Position numbers and translations under genes: made by a program
Assembly: GCA_934725085.1 (NCBI GenBank)
Contig: CAKVAL010000004.1
Coordinates: 31,942-95,941, forward strand
From: an uncultured Erysipelotrichaceae bacterium
GTDB taxonomy: Bacteria > Bacillota_I > Bacilli_A > Erysipelotrichales > Erysipelotrichaceae
Direction of reading: 5' to 3'
DNA: 64,000 nt
In this document: positions 35,280 through 44,578 of the stretch, one piece after another
How the letters are laid out: every line of letters begins with the position of its first letter
Numbering within the stretch: the stretch's first letter is position 1
Notes under the pieces: generated by a model
Database searches by the model: none
What the model was told of the DNA's origin: nothing
What the model saw: the letters and a program-made list of their open reading frames with translations, nothing else

Positions 35280-35877
35280 TCATCAAACCCCCTTGATAAA
35301 TGTTCTTATACACCCTATCTGGAAACAAAGATATATACTTTTTTACTAAAGAAAAATCTATTTCCTCTTTTTCTACATAATCATTTAATTTGCTCTTAAA
35401 TTCATCACCAGTCAATTCACTATATCTATCAATAGTAGTCATAAAATCCAAGAACTGCAATGTTGAAGCATTCTTATCAGTAATTTCAGTTACTGGCTTA
35501 TACACTATCAAATCTCTACCATCAACATTAAGTTTTCTTTGTTTAGTAGTAGCTTCATTAGAACAAACTTCTATACAAGAGGGATTCTGCGTTGTAAAAC
35601 CATACAAATTAGCTAGTTGTAATCCAGTGATATATCCATTTGATTTATTATTAAGATATTTCTTATCCACATACTTATCTACGGAAATCTTACCCTTAGT
35701 ACCAAGGATTGTTGTATAAGATAGATAATAGACACCATTATACAAACGTTCTAGTTTTCCTTCATCTACTAATTTTTTCATCTCTTGACGAACATAATCT
35801 CTAGAATTACCTGGTATTTCAGATAAAAAGATTGGCTCTCCCTCTTCATAATTTTCTATTAAATAGTCATACAACAC
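35266..35877 (-). CDS. AbiEi-type antitoxin (DUF6088-like)
   Basis: A 203-residue protein with an N-terminal winged-helix region (FLSEIPGNSRDYVRQEMKKL then VDEGKLERLYNGVYY), typical of AbiEi antitoxins that repress their operon. A C-terminal antitoxin domain follows. The start is a GTG at 35877 preceded by GAGGTG. Directly followed by the AbiEii-type toxin with overlapping ends, it forms a type IV-like toxin-antitoxin pair. No invasion marks such as direct repeats were seen around it. Confidence 0.82.
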   Translation of the reverse strand: MLYDYLIENYEEGEPIFLSEIPGNSRDYVRQEMKKLVDEGKLERLYNGVYYLSYTTILGTKGKISVDKYVDKKYLNNKSNGYITGLQLANLYGFTTQNPSCIEVCSNEATTKQRKLNVDGRDLIVYKPVTEITDKNASTLQFLDFMTTIDRYSELTGDEFKSKLNDYVEKEEIDFSLVKKYISLFPDRVYKNIYQGGLMSELV

Positions 35878-35990
35878 TATATCACCTCACAATCTTGAAA
35901 TTCTTTGTTTCATATTTATTATACAACTAGATAAAAGAAAAAGACCACCCAAATAGATGAGTGATCTTTGTAATCTCTTGTGTCAATAAA

Positions 35991-36395
35991 TTAACGCTTA
36001 GAGAATTGTGGAGCACGTCTAGCGCCCTTTAATCCATACTTCTTACGTTCTTTAGCACGAGAATCACGAGTTAAGAATCCTGCAGACTTTAATACTGGTC
36101 TGTAATCTTCACCAACTTCAAGTAATGCTCTAGCGATACCATGACGCATAGCACCAGCTTGACCAGTTAAACCACCGCCATAAACATTAATGTTTACGTC
36201 GAATTGACCCTCAGTGTTAGTAATAACAAGAGGTGATTTAACAACCATTCTCAAAACTTCTTGAGGAAGATATTGATCTAGAGTCTTTCCATTAACAGTA
36301 ATAACACCAGTACCAGCTGTCATATAAACACGAGCTACTGATGACTTACGTCTACCTGTACCAAGGTAATTTACATTGTTCTTTTTCTTTGCCAT
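35991..36395 (-). CDS. rpsI: 30S ribosomal protein S9
   Basis: A 134-residue S9. It shows [21 protein letters not shown] at the start (the conserved GRRK region) and [17 protein letters not shown] in the middle. It ends with RAPQFSKR, the tail that reaches the P-site tRNA. It follows rplM by 11 nt, the usual L13-S9 pair. AGGAG precedes the ATG. Confidence 0.98.
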   Translation of the reverse strand: MAKKKNNVNYLGTGRRKSSVARVYMTAGTGVITVNGKTLDQYLPQEVLRMVVKSPLVITNTEGQFDVNINVYGGGLTGQAGAMRHGIARALLEVGEDYRPVLKSAGFLTRDSRAKERKKYGLKGARRAPQFSKR

Positions 36396-36406
36396 TAGTA
36401 TACTCC

Positions 36407-36835
36407 TTACTTAAGCTCCATAGGCTTTTGTGCAGCATGAGGGTGGTTAGCACCTTCATAAACAAACAAATGAGTTCTCATACGATCACCCAACTTGTTA
36501 TGTGGAAGCATACCTTGAATAGCATGTTCAACAAGCTCTACTGGATATTCTCTCTTCATTAAACCAATACTTCTACTCTTTAAGCCACCTGGGAACATTG
36601 TGTGGTGATAGTAGATCTTCTTCTCTTCTTGGTCGCCACTGTAGACAACCTTGTCAGCATTGATTACGATTACGTAATCGCCGCAATCAACATTTGGTGT
36701 GTAAGTTGGCTTATGCTTACCTCTTAATACAGCAGCAACCTTAGTTGCAAGTCTACCAAGAGTTTGGCCTTCTGCATCTATTACATACCATTCTTTTTTG
36801 ACTTCTTCAGCTTTTAGCATTGTAGTCTGACGCAT
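36407..36835 (-). CDS. rplM: 50S ribosomal protein L13
   Basis: A 142-residue L13 with [40 protein letters not shown] and the terminal [11 protein letters not shown]. It leads the rplM-rpsI operon. A leader hairpin lies upstream and may mediate autoregulation by L13. The full length and conserved blocks leave no doubt. Confidence 0.98.
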   Translation of the reverse strand: MRQTTMLKAEEVKKEWYVIDAEGQTLGRLATKVAAVLRGKHKPTYTPNVDCGDYVIVINADKVVYSGDQEEKKIYYHHTMFPGGLKSRSIGLMKREYPVELVEHAIQGMLPHNKLGDRMRTHLFVYEGANHPHAAQKPMELK

Positions 36836-36844
36836 ATCTTTTTT

Positions 36845-36905
36845 ACCTTCTTTCTTGTCTTACCGGGACAGGAAGCATTTTATGCCCCATTATTATAAGA
36901 AAGCT
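36845..36905 (-). promoter_or_regulatory. Possible L13 leader and promoter
   Basis: On the minus strand a TATAAT is followed by GGGGCATAAAATGC and TGTCCC, which can pair, and by GTCCCGGTAAGAC. Position matches the L13 leader RNAs known upstream of rplM in Bacillota. The fit to the known consensus could not be tested. Confidence 0.4.
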
Positions 36906-36932
36906 ATCTATATTTTTCAATAAAGAAAGTCC

Positions 36933-37355
36933 TTATTTTCCCTCTTTTTCATCAATTTTCTTGATTAAATACTGCATAACTGACTTTCTAGTCACAATAC
37001 CCATCAAAATATCACGATCATCCACTATAGGAACATAGTTTTGAATCACAATCAAATTCTCTAATTCCCTCATAGTAGTATCAATCTTCATAGCCGGAAT
37101 ATAATTAGGTCTAATCACATCCGCCACATACTTTTCTTCTAAATCCTTGATACAAACGCTCTCTTCACCGATGACGTTATACAACAAATCACCCTCCGCA
37201 ATTGAACCAGCATAGACACCAGTCTTAGAATCAAGAACTGGTATTACAGTATAACGATGAACCCTCATCTTCTCAATTGCCTGTCTTAAAGTCATATCAT
37301 GATCAAGGTAACATACCTGATTCTTTGGTGTTAATAAAGTTAAAATATTATCCAC
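36933..37355 (-). CDS. CBS-domain pair protein
   Basis: A 140-residue protein made of two CBS domains (MRQ-like MTLRQAIEKMRVHRYTVIPV and ITTMRELENL-type repeat ending in VGIVTRKSVMQYL-like sequence; the second reads ILMGIVTRKSVMQYL). CBS pairs bind adenine nucleotides such as AMP or c-di-AMP; this resembles the CbpB group. The start is a GTG at 37355, overlapping the S41 protease stop by 8 nt, with AGGG 9 nt upstream. A c-di-AMP receptor lies nearby, so nucleotide sensing is plausible. Confidence 0.8.
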   Translation of the reverse strand: MDNILTLLTPKNQVCYLDHDMTLRQAIEKMRVHRYTVIPVLDSKTGVYAGSIAEGDLLYNVIGEESVCIKDLEEKYVADVIRPNYIPAMKIDTTMRELENLIVIQNYVPIVDDRDILMGIVTRKSVMQYLIKKIDEKEGK

Positions 37356-38826
37356 CCAATAATTCCCTGCCTTTCATTAACTGAACATCTTTACTTAAAT
37401 CCAAACTCTTAGTCTCAATAACCTTAGATATAATAGCTACATAAGTATCTCTGTCTAGTGTAGATTCGAGCCCAGATTCGAGCCCATTATCCTCCCTAAA
37501 CTCAATCAACGCATCCCTGGTACTATAATCAAAATAACCATCAAAACGTTCTATATCATAACCTAAGTAATCCAAGGCATATTGCACAATATTGGTATAA
37601 GTAGAAACTGAATCATATTTATAAGACTCGCCATCAAAATTAACACCAGTAAAACTTAAAGCCTTATGATTTTCAATCTCCACATCAGGAGTGATACCCT
37701 CGCCATTAATGGAAGTACCATTAGGACTTGTCCAATAAGCTACTGTAAGCTTAATAGAACTGCCATCACTAATATTAAACTTAGACTGCATAACACCCTT
37801 ACCATAAGTCTTAGTACCCACAATAGTCACATTATCCAATCCTTCTTTTAAAGCCATTGTCAACACTTCAGAAGCACTAGCGGTATAGTTATTAGTCAAA
37901 ATCACAAAATCCTTAAAATTATCATAATATGCATTGGAAATTGTATAATCTGTATCCTTCTTCTTAGAAGTGTAATTCTTATGCATAACCACTTTATCCT
38001 TGCCCAAGAACAAACCCGCAATCTCCTGTACTGCCGTCTCATAACCACCGGTATTATCCCTTAAGTCAATAATAATCTTTGAACAATCCTTATACTCATT
38101 CAAATATTCGATGCATTCATTACCACTATTAACCCCAAAAGACATAAGCTCTAAATAAACAGTATCATCATCAAGCTTTCTCGCATAAACTGTCTGTTCA
38201 AAACTTCCTCTTACTGCTGTTATATCAATAAGTTCACTACCTCTTTTAATAGTAAACTCAACAACACTACCCTCTTCTCCTAGAACCAAAGACTTAACCT
38301 CATCACTAGTCTTACCTTCTAATTCAGTTCCATTAACAGAAACAAGAATATCACCAACCTTAAAACCAGCCATCTCTGCAGGAGAATTCTTATAAACCCT
38401 AGTTATCACAAAAGAACCAGGCACATAAGTAACCCCAATGCCAACATAAGACATATTAATTTGATTATTATAATAATCAGAAGCCTCAACGCTAGACATA
38501 TACATCGTATAAGGATCATCACTAAAAGTAGTCATACCCAAATAAGCTTGATTATCTAACAACTTATCCAAGTCATCATAATCATCCCTATACAACCAAT
38601 TATTCTTAATAATCTTCTTTATCTCATCAGACTTTGAATAAGCCTCATTTTGTTTATTAGTTAGTAATTCATTAGCTAAAACACCAAGCGCAATACCAAC
38701 CACAAACAAGACAACACAAAGAATAGTCAACGCCTTACGTTGCTTCTTTTGTTTCTCAACAAGAATTCGCTCTTCTCCCAAAGGCTCCTTCTTCAATTTA
38801 ATTCTAACTGTATTCTCTTTTTCCAT
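37348..38826 (-). CDS. S41 carboxyl-terminal processing peptidase
   Basis: A 492-residue secreted or membrane-anchored protease. A single N-terminal membrane helix (ALTILCVVLFVVGIALGVLA) is followed by a PDZ domain (GFKVGDILVSVNGTELEG) and the S41 catalytic domain. The serine is in NNYTASASEVL and the lysine in TKTYGKGVMQSKF. The C terminus has a peptidoglycan-binding-like helical domain (YFDYSTRDALIEFREDNGL). It sits directly after the PcsB-like gene and ftsE/ftsX, suggesting a role in processing wall enzymes at division. DNA repeat GATTCGAGCCC occurs twice near its C-terminal end (37468-37486). Confidence 0.92.
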   Translation of the reverse strand: MEKENTVRIKLKKEPLGEERILVEKQKKQRKALTILCVVLFVVGIALGVLANELLTNKQNEAYSKSDEIKKIIKNNWLYRDDYDDLDKLLDNQAYLGMTTFSDDPYTMYMSSVEASDYYNNQINMSYVGIGVTYVPGSFVITRVYKNSPAEMAGFKVGDILVSVNGTELEGKTSDEVKSLVLGEEGSVVEFTIKRGSELIDITAVRGSFEQTVYARKLDDDTVYLELMSFGVNSGNECIEYLNEYKDCSKIIIDLRDNTGGYETAVQEIAGLFLGKDKVVMHKNYTSKKKDTDYTISNAYYDNFKDFVILTNNYTASASEVLTMALKEGLDNVTIVGTKTYGKGVMQSKFNISDGSSIKLTVAYWTSPNGTSINGEGITPDVEIENHKALSFTGVNFDGESYKYDSVSTYTNIVQYALDYLGYDIERFDGYFDYSTRDALIEFREDNGLESGLESTLDRDTYVAIISKVIETKSLDLSKDVQLMKGRELLGG

Positions 38827-38832
38827 AATTCA

Positions 38833-40167
38833 TCAAGGCAAATAATTTGCGCCATTCAAACGACAAGGTGCACCCCTGTTTTCACAAGTAGTATACAAAC
38901 CAGCACTACCCCAGCCACAATTGAACGACTTAGAATAGCTACCATTATTAAGCATATCAATATAAGTAGCCAAATCACTATTATCTCCATCACCCAACAA
39001 GAACATCTCAATATGACAATGTGGACCAGTAGAATTACCAGAACTACCAGCCATAGCCAATTGAGTGCCTTTTGTCACAACACCAGTTCCAATCAAAGAA
39101 CCGCTATATAAATGAGAGAAAGTAAGTGCATAAACCCTACCATTAACACTACATAAGAAATAAATCTGATTACCACCATATGAGACACCACCACCGGCAC
39201 CACCACATGAATTGCCCAAATAGCCCCAAGTAGGACAATTGTCATCAGAAATAACCACAACACCATCAGCAGGTGCCACAATTCTTGAGCCAACACTAAC
39301 CGCATAATCCACACCCAAGTGAACACCACCACCAAAGCTTGTAGGATAATATGGGAAACCAGCCGAAATACTAGAACCAGGCACAGGCGATATAAAACCA
39401 CTCTGTGGATCTAATTGATTAAGTTCATCTAAACTTAACTTGATATTCGCAATAAGCTTAGTCTGCTCATCCAATTGGTTTTGATACTCCGCAATAATAT
39501 CACTAGCCTCATTATAAGCAATCATAGCCTGTTGATTCTTATATTCAGCCTCATTAGACTTAATCTCTAAATCAGTCATCTTATTATCTAATTCTTGCTT
39601 AGATGAATCGAGCTCTGCCTTTTCCTTATTCAAAGACTCGATAACATCCTCAAGTTCCTTACGATCCTGTTGTTCCTTGGCATTAATTGCCTCAATACCA
39701 TATAACCTTCTAAGCATATCCGCAAAACCATTAGAACCCAACAAGAAATCTAAAAGAGGCGAAAAATGCATCGTACCCTGAGACAAAGCCATACGAGACA
39801 ATACTCTATTATTTAATTCAGAAACAAGCTTTTCTTTCTCTTCAATACTCTTTTGAAGCTCATCAATCTTGACAGTCAGCTCTTCAATTTGAGGCTTCAA
39901 CTCTGCAATTTGTTCATTCAAAGTCTCAGCTTCCTTAGCCCACTGGGACGCCAACTTCCAATATTCCTCTTGATTACTCTTGGCATTATCAATCTCATTT
40001 TGAAGACATTGTTGCTTCTTCTTTGCGTTATTAAGCTTACAAGTCTTATCATTCTCATCGCAATCTGAATAATCACAATCCCCTGCCATAACAGTAACTG
40101 TCTTGTAATTAATAGTGCATAAGACCATACAAAAAACTAAACACAAAGAGAATATATTCTTTCTCAT
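38833..40167 (-). CDS. M23 peptidase with coiled coil (PcsB/EnvC-like)
   Basis: A 444-residue exported protein from the ATG at 40167 (AAGGAG upstream). A signal peptide (MRKNIFSLCLVFCMVLCTI) is followed by a long coiled coil of about 200 residues and a LytM/M23 domain. The metal motifs are GVHLGVDYAVSVGSRIVAPADG (H and D) and STGPHCHIEMF (HxH). In EnvC and PcsB the coiled coil docks on FtsX and the peptidase domain splits or activates peptidoglycan cleavage. It overlaps the ftsX stop (ATGA), which supports that partnership. Confidence 0.92.
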   Translation of the reverse strand: MRKNIFSLCLVFCMVLCTINYKTVTVMAGDCDYSDCDENDKTCKLNNAKKKQQCLQNEIDNAKSNQEEYWKLASQWAKEAETLNEQIAELKPQIEELTVKIDELQKSIEEKEKLVSELNNRVLSRMALSQGTMHFSPLLDFLLGSNGFADMLRRLYGIEAINAKEQQDRKELEDVIESLNKEKAELDSSKQELDNKMTDLEIKSNEAEYKNQQAMIAYNEASDIIAEYQNQLDEQTKLIANIKLSLDELNQLDPQSGFISPVPGSSISAGFPYYPTSFGGGVHLGVDYAVSVGSRIVAPADGVVVISDDNCPTWGYLGNSCGGAGGGVSYGGNQIYFLCSVNGRVYALTFSHLYSGSLIGTGVVTKGTQLAMAGSSGNSTGPHCHIEMFLLGDGDNSDLATYIDMLNNGSYSKSFNCGWGSAGLYTTCENRGAPCRLNGANYLP

Positions 40168-41060
40168 CGCTTGCTCCTTAATAGTCTTGAAACGCTCAAA
40201 TAAGAACCAATAAAACCTACTAAAATACCCAGTACCAACAAACCACCACATAAGTAATATAAGAAAGGTTGTGGACTAACTAAAGTAAATACGCCAAGTA
40301 AATTACCACCTGAAGTATTAAATACATACAAATAGAAACCAACCATTGCTGCAATCGGAATTATCGAACCAAGAACGCCTATAATAATACCCTCTACAAG
40401 GAAAGGGCCTCTAATATAACTATTCTTAGCACCAACATTCTTCATAATCCAAATCTCAGTATCACGAGCCCTAATAGTAATTGAAATTGTATTATAAATT
40501 AGATAAATAGCTAGTACTGATAAACAAGCTACCAAGATACCGCCAAAGAATCTAACCTTATCCAAACCATCAATCAACAAATAAGTATTACTACCACCAT
40601 CATGTACTGAATCAATACCATTGATAGCCTCTACACTTGATTTAACAGCCTGTAACTTGTCTCCATCTTCAACACTAATTAAAAATGCATCATGGAAAGG
40701 ATTTTGATCACGATAAAGTTCATTGAACTCCTTCATATCAGGATACATATTTACATAAAAAGTAAACTCATCATCCTTACTACGATACTCAACACTCTTA
40801 ACGCCATCAACACTCTCGATTTGACTCTTTAAAGTATCAACAGTAGCTTTAGAATCAATATCATAGCTAATTAAAGCACTAAGAGAAATTGAACCCTCAA
40901 TATCCTTAGTAATAACATTCAAATTATAAGTAAGTACTAAGAAAAAACCTACCAACAACAGAGTAATTGTAACTGTAGCAATACTACTGGCAGCCATACC
41001 AAAGTGTCTACCAACACCAACAAAACCCTCTTTTACATGTCTAAAAAAACGACGGAACAT
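40164..41060 (-). CDS. ftsX: Cell-division membrane protein FtsX
   Basis: A 298-residue protein with a cytoplasmic N terminus (RFFRHVKEGFVGVGRHFGMA) and one membrane helix. A large external loop of ~110 residues and three more C-terminal helices follow (ARDTEIWIMKNVGAKNSYIRGPF is the conserved cytoplasmic turn). With FtsE it transmits ATP-driven motion to a wall hydrolase, here the PcsB-like protein encoded next. It starts at the last base of the ftsE stop. Confidence 0.95.
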   Translation of the reverse strand: MFRRFFRHVKEGFVGVGRHFGMAASSIATVTITLLLVGFFLVLTYNLNVITKDIEGSISLSALISYDIDSKATVDTLKSQIESVDGVKSVEYRSKDDEFTFYVNMYPDMKEFNELYRDQNPFHDAFLISVEDGDKLQAVKSSVEAINGIDSVHDGGSNTYLLIDGLDKVRFFGGILVACLSVLAIYLIYNTISITIRARDTEIWIMKNVGAKNSYIRGPFLVEGIIIGVLGSIIPIAAMVGFYLYVFNTSGGNLLGVFTLVSPQPFLYYLCGGLLVLGILVGFIGSYLSVSRLLRSKR

Positions 41061-41857
41061 TATTTATCATCCTCCATCAACTTTAAACTCTCAATATCAC
41101 CTAAGCTAATAGTCTCTGTATCAGCCTTATCAATTGTAGTCCTTACATCACAAATACCATCAGCCTTATCCCTAACAATATGACCATCCTTAATCTCAAT
41201 AGTACGCTTAGGATGCTTTCTAACGGTCTCAATATCATGAGTAACAATAATGATAGTTGTCTTCTCCTCACGATTAATCTTCTCAAACAATTTAATTATT
41301 TCATTACTCTTCTTAGGATCTAGATTACCAGTAGGCTCATCCGCAATAAGAATCTTAGGCTTATTAGCTATAGCTCTGGCAATAGCTGTACGCTGTTGTT
41401 GACCACCTGAAACCTCACTAGGAAAAGAATTAGACTTATCAGATAAGCCAACAAGCTTTAATACTTCTCTAACTCTAGGTCTTAATTTATCCTTTGGAGT
41501 ATCCACTACTTCCATCGCATAAGCAACATTTTCAAACACTGTCTTTTTTGGTAATAAACGGAAATCTTGGAAAACAACACCAATATTACGACGATACAAA
41601 GGAACCTTACGTTTCTTTAGTTTTCCTACATCAACAATGCTATTCTTAGCCTTCTTATCTAAGCTAATGCCACTTACAGTGACTCTTCCACTAGTAGGAA
41701 CCTCCTCACCATCTAGAATCTTAATCATTGTTGACTTACCAGAACCAGTTTCACCAATAATATAAACAAATTCACCGTCATTGATATCTAAAGAAATATC
41801 ATATAACGCATGAGTACCATTCTTATAGGTCTTAGCAACTTTTTCAAACTTAATCAT
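41060..41857 (-). CDS. ftsE: Cell-division ATP-binding protein FtsE
   Basis: A 265-residue ABC ATPase with Walker A YIIGETGSGKSTMIK, the family sequence VFQDFRLLPKKTVFENVA, signature VSGGQQQRTAIARA and Walker B KILIADEPTGNLDP. The C terminus is longer than the usual ~228 residues by an acidic tail of unknown role. TATAAT (41866-41871) lies 8 nt before the ATG with AGG just upstream, so the leader is extremely short. Confidence 0.95.
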   Translation of the reverse strand: MIKFEKVAKTYKNGTHALYDISLDINDGEFVYIIGETGSGKSTMIKILDGEEVPTSGRVTVSGISLDKKAKNSIVDVGKLKKRKVPLYRRNIGVVFQDFRLLPKKTVFENVAYAMEVVDTPKDKLRPRVREVLKLVGLSDKSNSFPSEVSGGQQQRTAIARAIANKPKILIADEPTGNLDPKKSNEIIKLFEKINREEKTTIIIVTHDIETVRKHPKRTIEIKDGHIVRDKADGICDVRTTIDKADTETISLGDIESLKLMEDDK

Positions 41858-41920
41858 ACCTAATTATTATACAATATTATCTTTTTAATCTATAATTAAG
41901 GTAACAGGAGGTAAAACCTT

Positions 41921-42244
41921 ATGAAACTTATTTTAGCAATCGTATCTAACGATGACTCTGCTTCAGTAAGCGCCTCATTGAACAATAACTCATTTCAAGT
42001 TACCAAACTCGCAACAACAGGTGGTTTCCTATCATTAGGTAACACTACACTAATTGTTGGATGTGAAGATGATCAAGTAGATCACGCAATCGAAATCATT
42101 GGAAAAGAATCAAAAAGAAGAACTGAAATTGCCCCATCTACCGCATCATTCATGTCTGGTGAATTCTCACCAATGCCAATTGAAGTAACTGTTGGAGGTG
42201 CTACAATCTTCGTACTTGACGTAGACAAGTTCATGAAACTATAA
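41921..42244 (+). CDS. darA: Cyclic-di-AMP receptor (DarA/PstA-like)
   Basis: A 107-residue PII-like protein. MKLILAIVSNDDSASVSASL, FQVTKLATTGGFLSLGNTTL and the terminal VTVGGATIFVLDVDKFMKL match the DarA/PstA family (DUF970), which binds c-di-AMP as a trimer. Its downstream partners are unknown in most species. AGGAGG is 8 nt before the ATG. It is divergent from ftsE and followed by a terminator shared with the pilus operon. Confidence 0.93.
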   Translation: MKLILAIVSNDDSASVSASLNNNSFQVTKLATTGGFLSLGNTTLIVGCEDDQVDHAIEIIGKESKRRTEIAPSTASFMSGEFSPMPIEVTVGGATIFVLDVDKFMKL

Positions 42245-42245
42245 A

Positions 42246-42270
42246 AGACAACCTAAGTTGTCTTTTATTA
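42246..42270. terminator. Bidirectional terminator between darA and the pilus operon
   Basis: AAAGACAACCTAAGTTGTCTTTTATT forms a 9-bp stem with T-rich flanks on both sides, directly after darA and at the end of the last sortase gene. Confidence 0.8.
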
Positions 42271-42840
42271 TTCGCATCTTATCGTATACCTACTTAAATT
42301 ATCATAAGTACACATAAACAAAGTCAAAGGCCAGCCATTAAGCATCCCCTCAACATCATCGCCATCCAACACTTCGATAGCACTAACATGATATTCAAAC
42401 ACATTACCAACTACGTCAGTAAAAACTATCAAATCACCTTCTTTTAACTTATTTAACTTATTAAACTGTGCCCTACTATTATGCCCTGCAATAACCATAT
42501 TATTTGTATAAACACTGCCAGAATACCTACAAGGAGCTTTCTTTAATAGTTCATCTGAGCAATCACTAAGTATTGGAAGTCTTAAGCCTAAACTAGAAAC
42601 CTCTAAAATCCCAATACAAGAAAGCCCATCAACATCCACCTCAGGCATATCCATATCAGGATTTAAAATATAATCTGGCACTTCTAATAAAGATTCATCT
42701 ACAACTTGATTATCATAAGCCTCAATAAGCTTATTTTGACTATTAATACTAATCCTATCATCAATTAAATTATTAACACTAATTATCAAAGCCAACACTA
42801 AACAAAATATCCCTGTAAAAGTAAACAACTTACTTTTCAT
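42268..42840 (-). CDS. Sortase (small, divergent)
   Basis: About 190 residues. One N-terminal membrane anchor (LFTFTGIFCLVLALIISV) precedes a sortase beta-barrel with histidine in NNMVIAGHNSR, cysteine in LTLFMCTYD and arginine in RYTIRC, the full catalytic set. It lacks the C-terminal helix of class C enzymes and is more like class D or a housekeeping sortase. The ATG at 42840 follows GGAAGAAG. It overlaps the LPLTG gene by 11 nt and probably anchors finished pili or that protein to the wall. Confidence 0.85.
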   Translation of the reverse strand: MKSKLFTFTGIFCLVLALIISVNNLIDDRISINSQNKLIEAYDNQVVDESLLEVPDYILNPDMDMPEVDVDGLSCIGILEVSSLGLRLPILSDCSDELLKKAPCRYSGSVYTNNMVIAGHNSRAQFNKLNKLKEGDLIVFTDVVGNVFEYHVSAIEVLDGDDVEGMLNGWPLTLFMCTYDNLSRYTIRCE

Positions 42841-43654
42841 ATCTTCTTCCAATCAACAAACAAGTAAAACCCACAATCACAAGAAAAGGAACTGGCCACC
42901 ATAATTGTCCTGTTAAAGGCAATTTATCAGGAACACTAATATTCTCTGCTATTCCACCATCATTAGTAACAGTAATAGTATTACCACTCCTACTAAGTCC
43001 AACAGTATAGCCACTTGGCACATTATCCTCTATAACATCATAAGTATATGAACTATCTAAACCATTCCAAGTAAAAGAGAAATGATTTAATTTATTCAAT
43101 TCCTGTTTATCATAAACAACGCCATCCCTTAATAAAGATACTTTGATACTACTAGGACGACTATCCACATTATCATTTTTCCAAACCTTTAAAACATGTA
43201 AATTAATTGGTTCACTTCCCTTTAAAACCCTATCATACTTTAAATCAACAACAAGCTCACTTTCTAAATTAACTAAAGTTACCTGTGGACTATAAACATA
43301 AGTACCATCATCAATTGGTTTAACACTGATTAAATATAAGCCCTTTTCTAAACCATTAAAATAAGCTTTTTTATCAACACCACTAACAACATACCCATCA
43401 GCACTTATATTATCTATCTTAATATAATTCACTAGTGCATTAGCACAAGCCTGTAAATCACCATTTAAAGAAACAGGATAAGCATCATATGGACTTATTA
43501 AGCCATTATCATCTGCTATTCTATAAATACTAACTTCCATGCCTTCTAATGGACACTCAGCAACCATAGAACAAACATCAGCATGTACTCTCACCCTTAA
43601 ACCTATAAGCATTATTAAAGAAAGCAATAAAATCATTACCCTATTTCTTCTCAT
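42830..43654 (-). CDS. LPLTG-anchored surface protein, possible pilus base
   Basis: A 274-residue surface protein with signal peptide (MRRNRVMILLLSLIMLIGL), an N-terminal pilin-like domain and a Cna-B domain (LHVLKVWKNDNVDSRPSSIK, then VIEDNVPSGYTV with an E-box glutamate). It ends with sorting signal LPLTGQLWW, a hydrophobic helix and RRYEK. The motif is LPLTG, unlike the LPSTG of the pilins, so a different sortase may handle it. Its small size and place between two sortases suggest the basal pilin. AAAGGATG precedes the ATG. Confidence 0.8.
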   Translation of the reverse strand: MRRNRVMILLLSLIMLIGLRVRVHADVCSMVAECPLEGMEVSIYRIADDNGLISPYDAYPVSLNGDLQACANALVNYIKIDNISADGYVVSGVDKKAYFNGLEKGLYLISVKPIDDGTYVYSPQVTLVNLESELVVDLKYDRVLKGSEPINLHVLKVWKNDNVDSRPSSIKVSLLRDGVVYDKQELNKLNHFSFTWNGLDSSYTYDVIEDNVPSGYTVGLSRSGNTITVTNDGGIAENISVPDKLPLTGQLWWPVPFLVIVGFTCLLIGRRYEK

Positions 43655-44510
43655 GTAGTAACATCCTTTTCTTTCTTTCATAATCATCATGTCTTTTCTT
43701 CTTATATAGTCTAATAATCAATACAGCTAGATAATACACCACCAACAACAATAAACTAACACAGGCTATCACAAGATACTTATTCACCTTAATCGCATCA
43801 GATGTAACCCTTGTATTATCAATAACCTTATTCTCAATCCTATGTCCTCTTACTAACAACCTATGAGTATTAATACCATAGGGAGTACAAGTAATAAGAG
43901 TACAATAATCTTCTCCCTCTTCAATAGCTAGAGCACTATAATCTTCAGGTTCTACAATAAGAATCTGATCAACCTCATAAGTCAAAACCTCATCATAGAC
44001 ATGTAACATAAACACATCACCAAGTTCTAACTTATCTATATCAGTAAACAACTTAGCACTGGGAAGCCCTCTATGCCCTGACAAGACACAATGTGTACTC
44101 TCACCACCAACAGGAAGCGAAGAACCTTCAATATGTCCTATACCTACTTGTAATACCGACTCATCTACACCATGATAGATAGCTAATTTTAAACGAAGCT
44201 CAGGTATAGTGATATAGCCCATCATCCCATTATCATCTACACTTAGAACCGAATTATAAAACTCCTTTTCTTCTTTACCAGGACTAAATCTTCTACCATT
44301 GTCCACCAACAATGAATTATAATCCACAGCCCGACCTATCTCGTATAACTTATCACTATCATCCATCTTTTCAATACGCTCAGTATAATCAACAACAGCC
44401 TGTGTTTGATGTTGTGAATTCCAATAATTACTTACCGTTGGATACAACAGTAAGGACAAGCCTGTAATAAAAGTAATACATAAAATAATTGTACTTATAT
44501 GCTTCCTCAC
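43641..44510 (-). CDS. Class C pilus sortase
   Basis: A 289-residue sortase starting at a GTG (44510) 8 nt after AGGAG. An N-terminal helix is followed by the catalytic core with CVLSGHRGLPSAKLF (histidine), CTLITCTPYGINTHRLLVRG (cysteine and arginine) and a second C-terminal membrane helix, the class C hallmark. It polymerises the LPSTG pilins encoded just upstream. A DPW-type lid is not obvious. A GGAGATGG...CCATCTCC hairpin without a T run lies between it and the pilin gene and may reduce its expression or stabilise pilin mRNA. Confidence 0.92.
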   Translation of the reverse strand: MRKHISTIILCITFITGLSLLLYPTVSNYWNSQHQTQAVVDYTERIEKMDDSDKLYEIGRAVDYNSLLVDNGRRFSPGKEEKEFYNSVLSVDDNGMMGYITIPELRLKLAIYHGVDESVLQVGIGHIEGSSLPVGGESTHCVLSGHRGLPSAKLFTDIDKLELGDVFMLHVYDEVLTYEVDQILIVEPEDYSALAIEEGEDYCTLITCTPYGINTHRLLVRGHRIENKVIDNTRVTSDAIKVNKYLVIACVSLLLLVVYYLAVLIIRLYKKKRHDDYERKKRMLLHEKK

Positions 44511-44578
44511 AATTACAGCTCCTCTCCTTAATGTTGTAGAAGGAGATGATGACCCCCACCATCTCCATAACAACTCAA

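Noticed and set aside
37468..37486. Tandem GATTCGAGCCC repeat in the S41 protease gene as a phase-variation site
   Set aside because: Only two copies, and the unit encodes an in-frame repeat of a few residues; too short to support switching.
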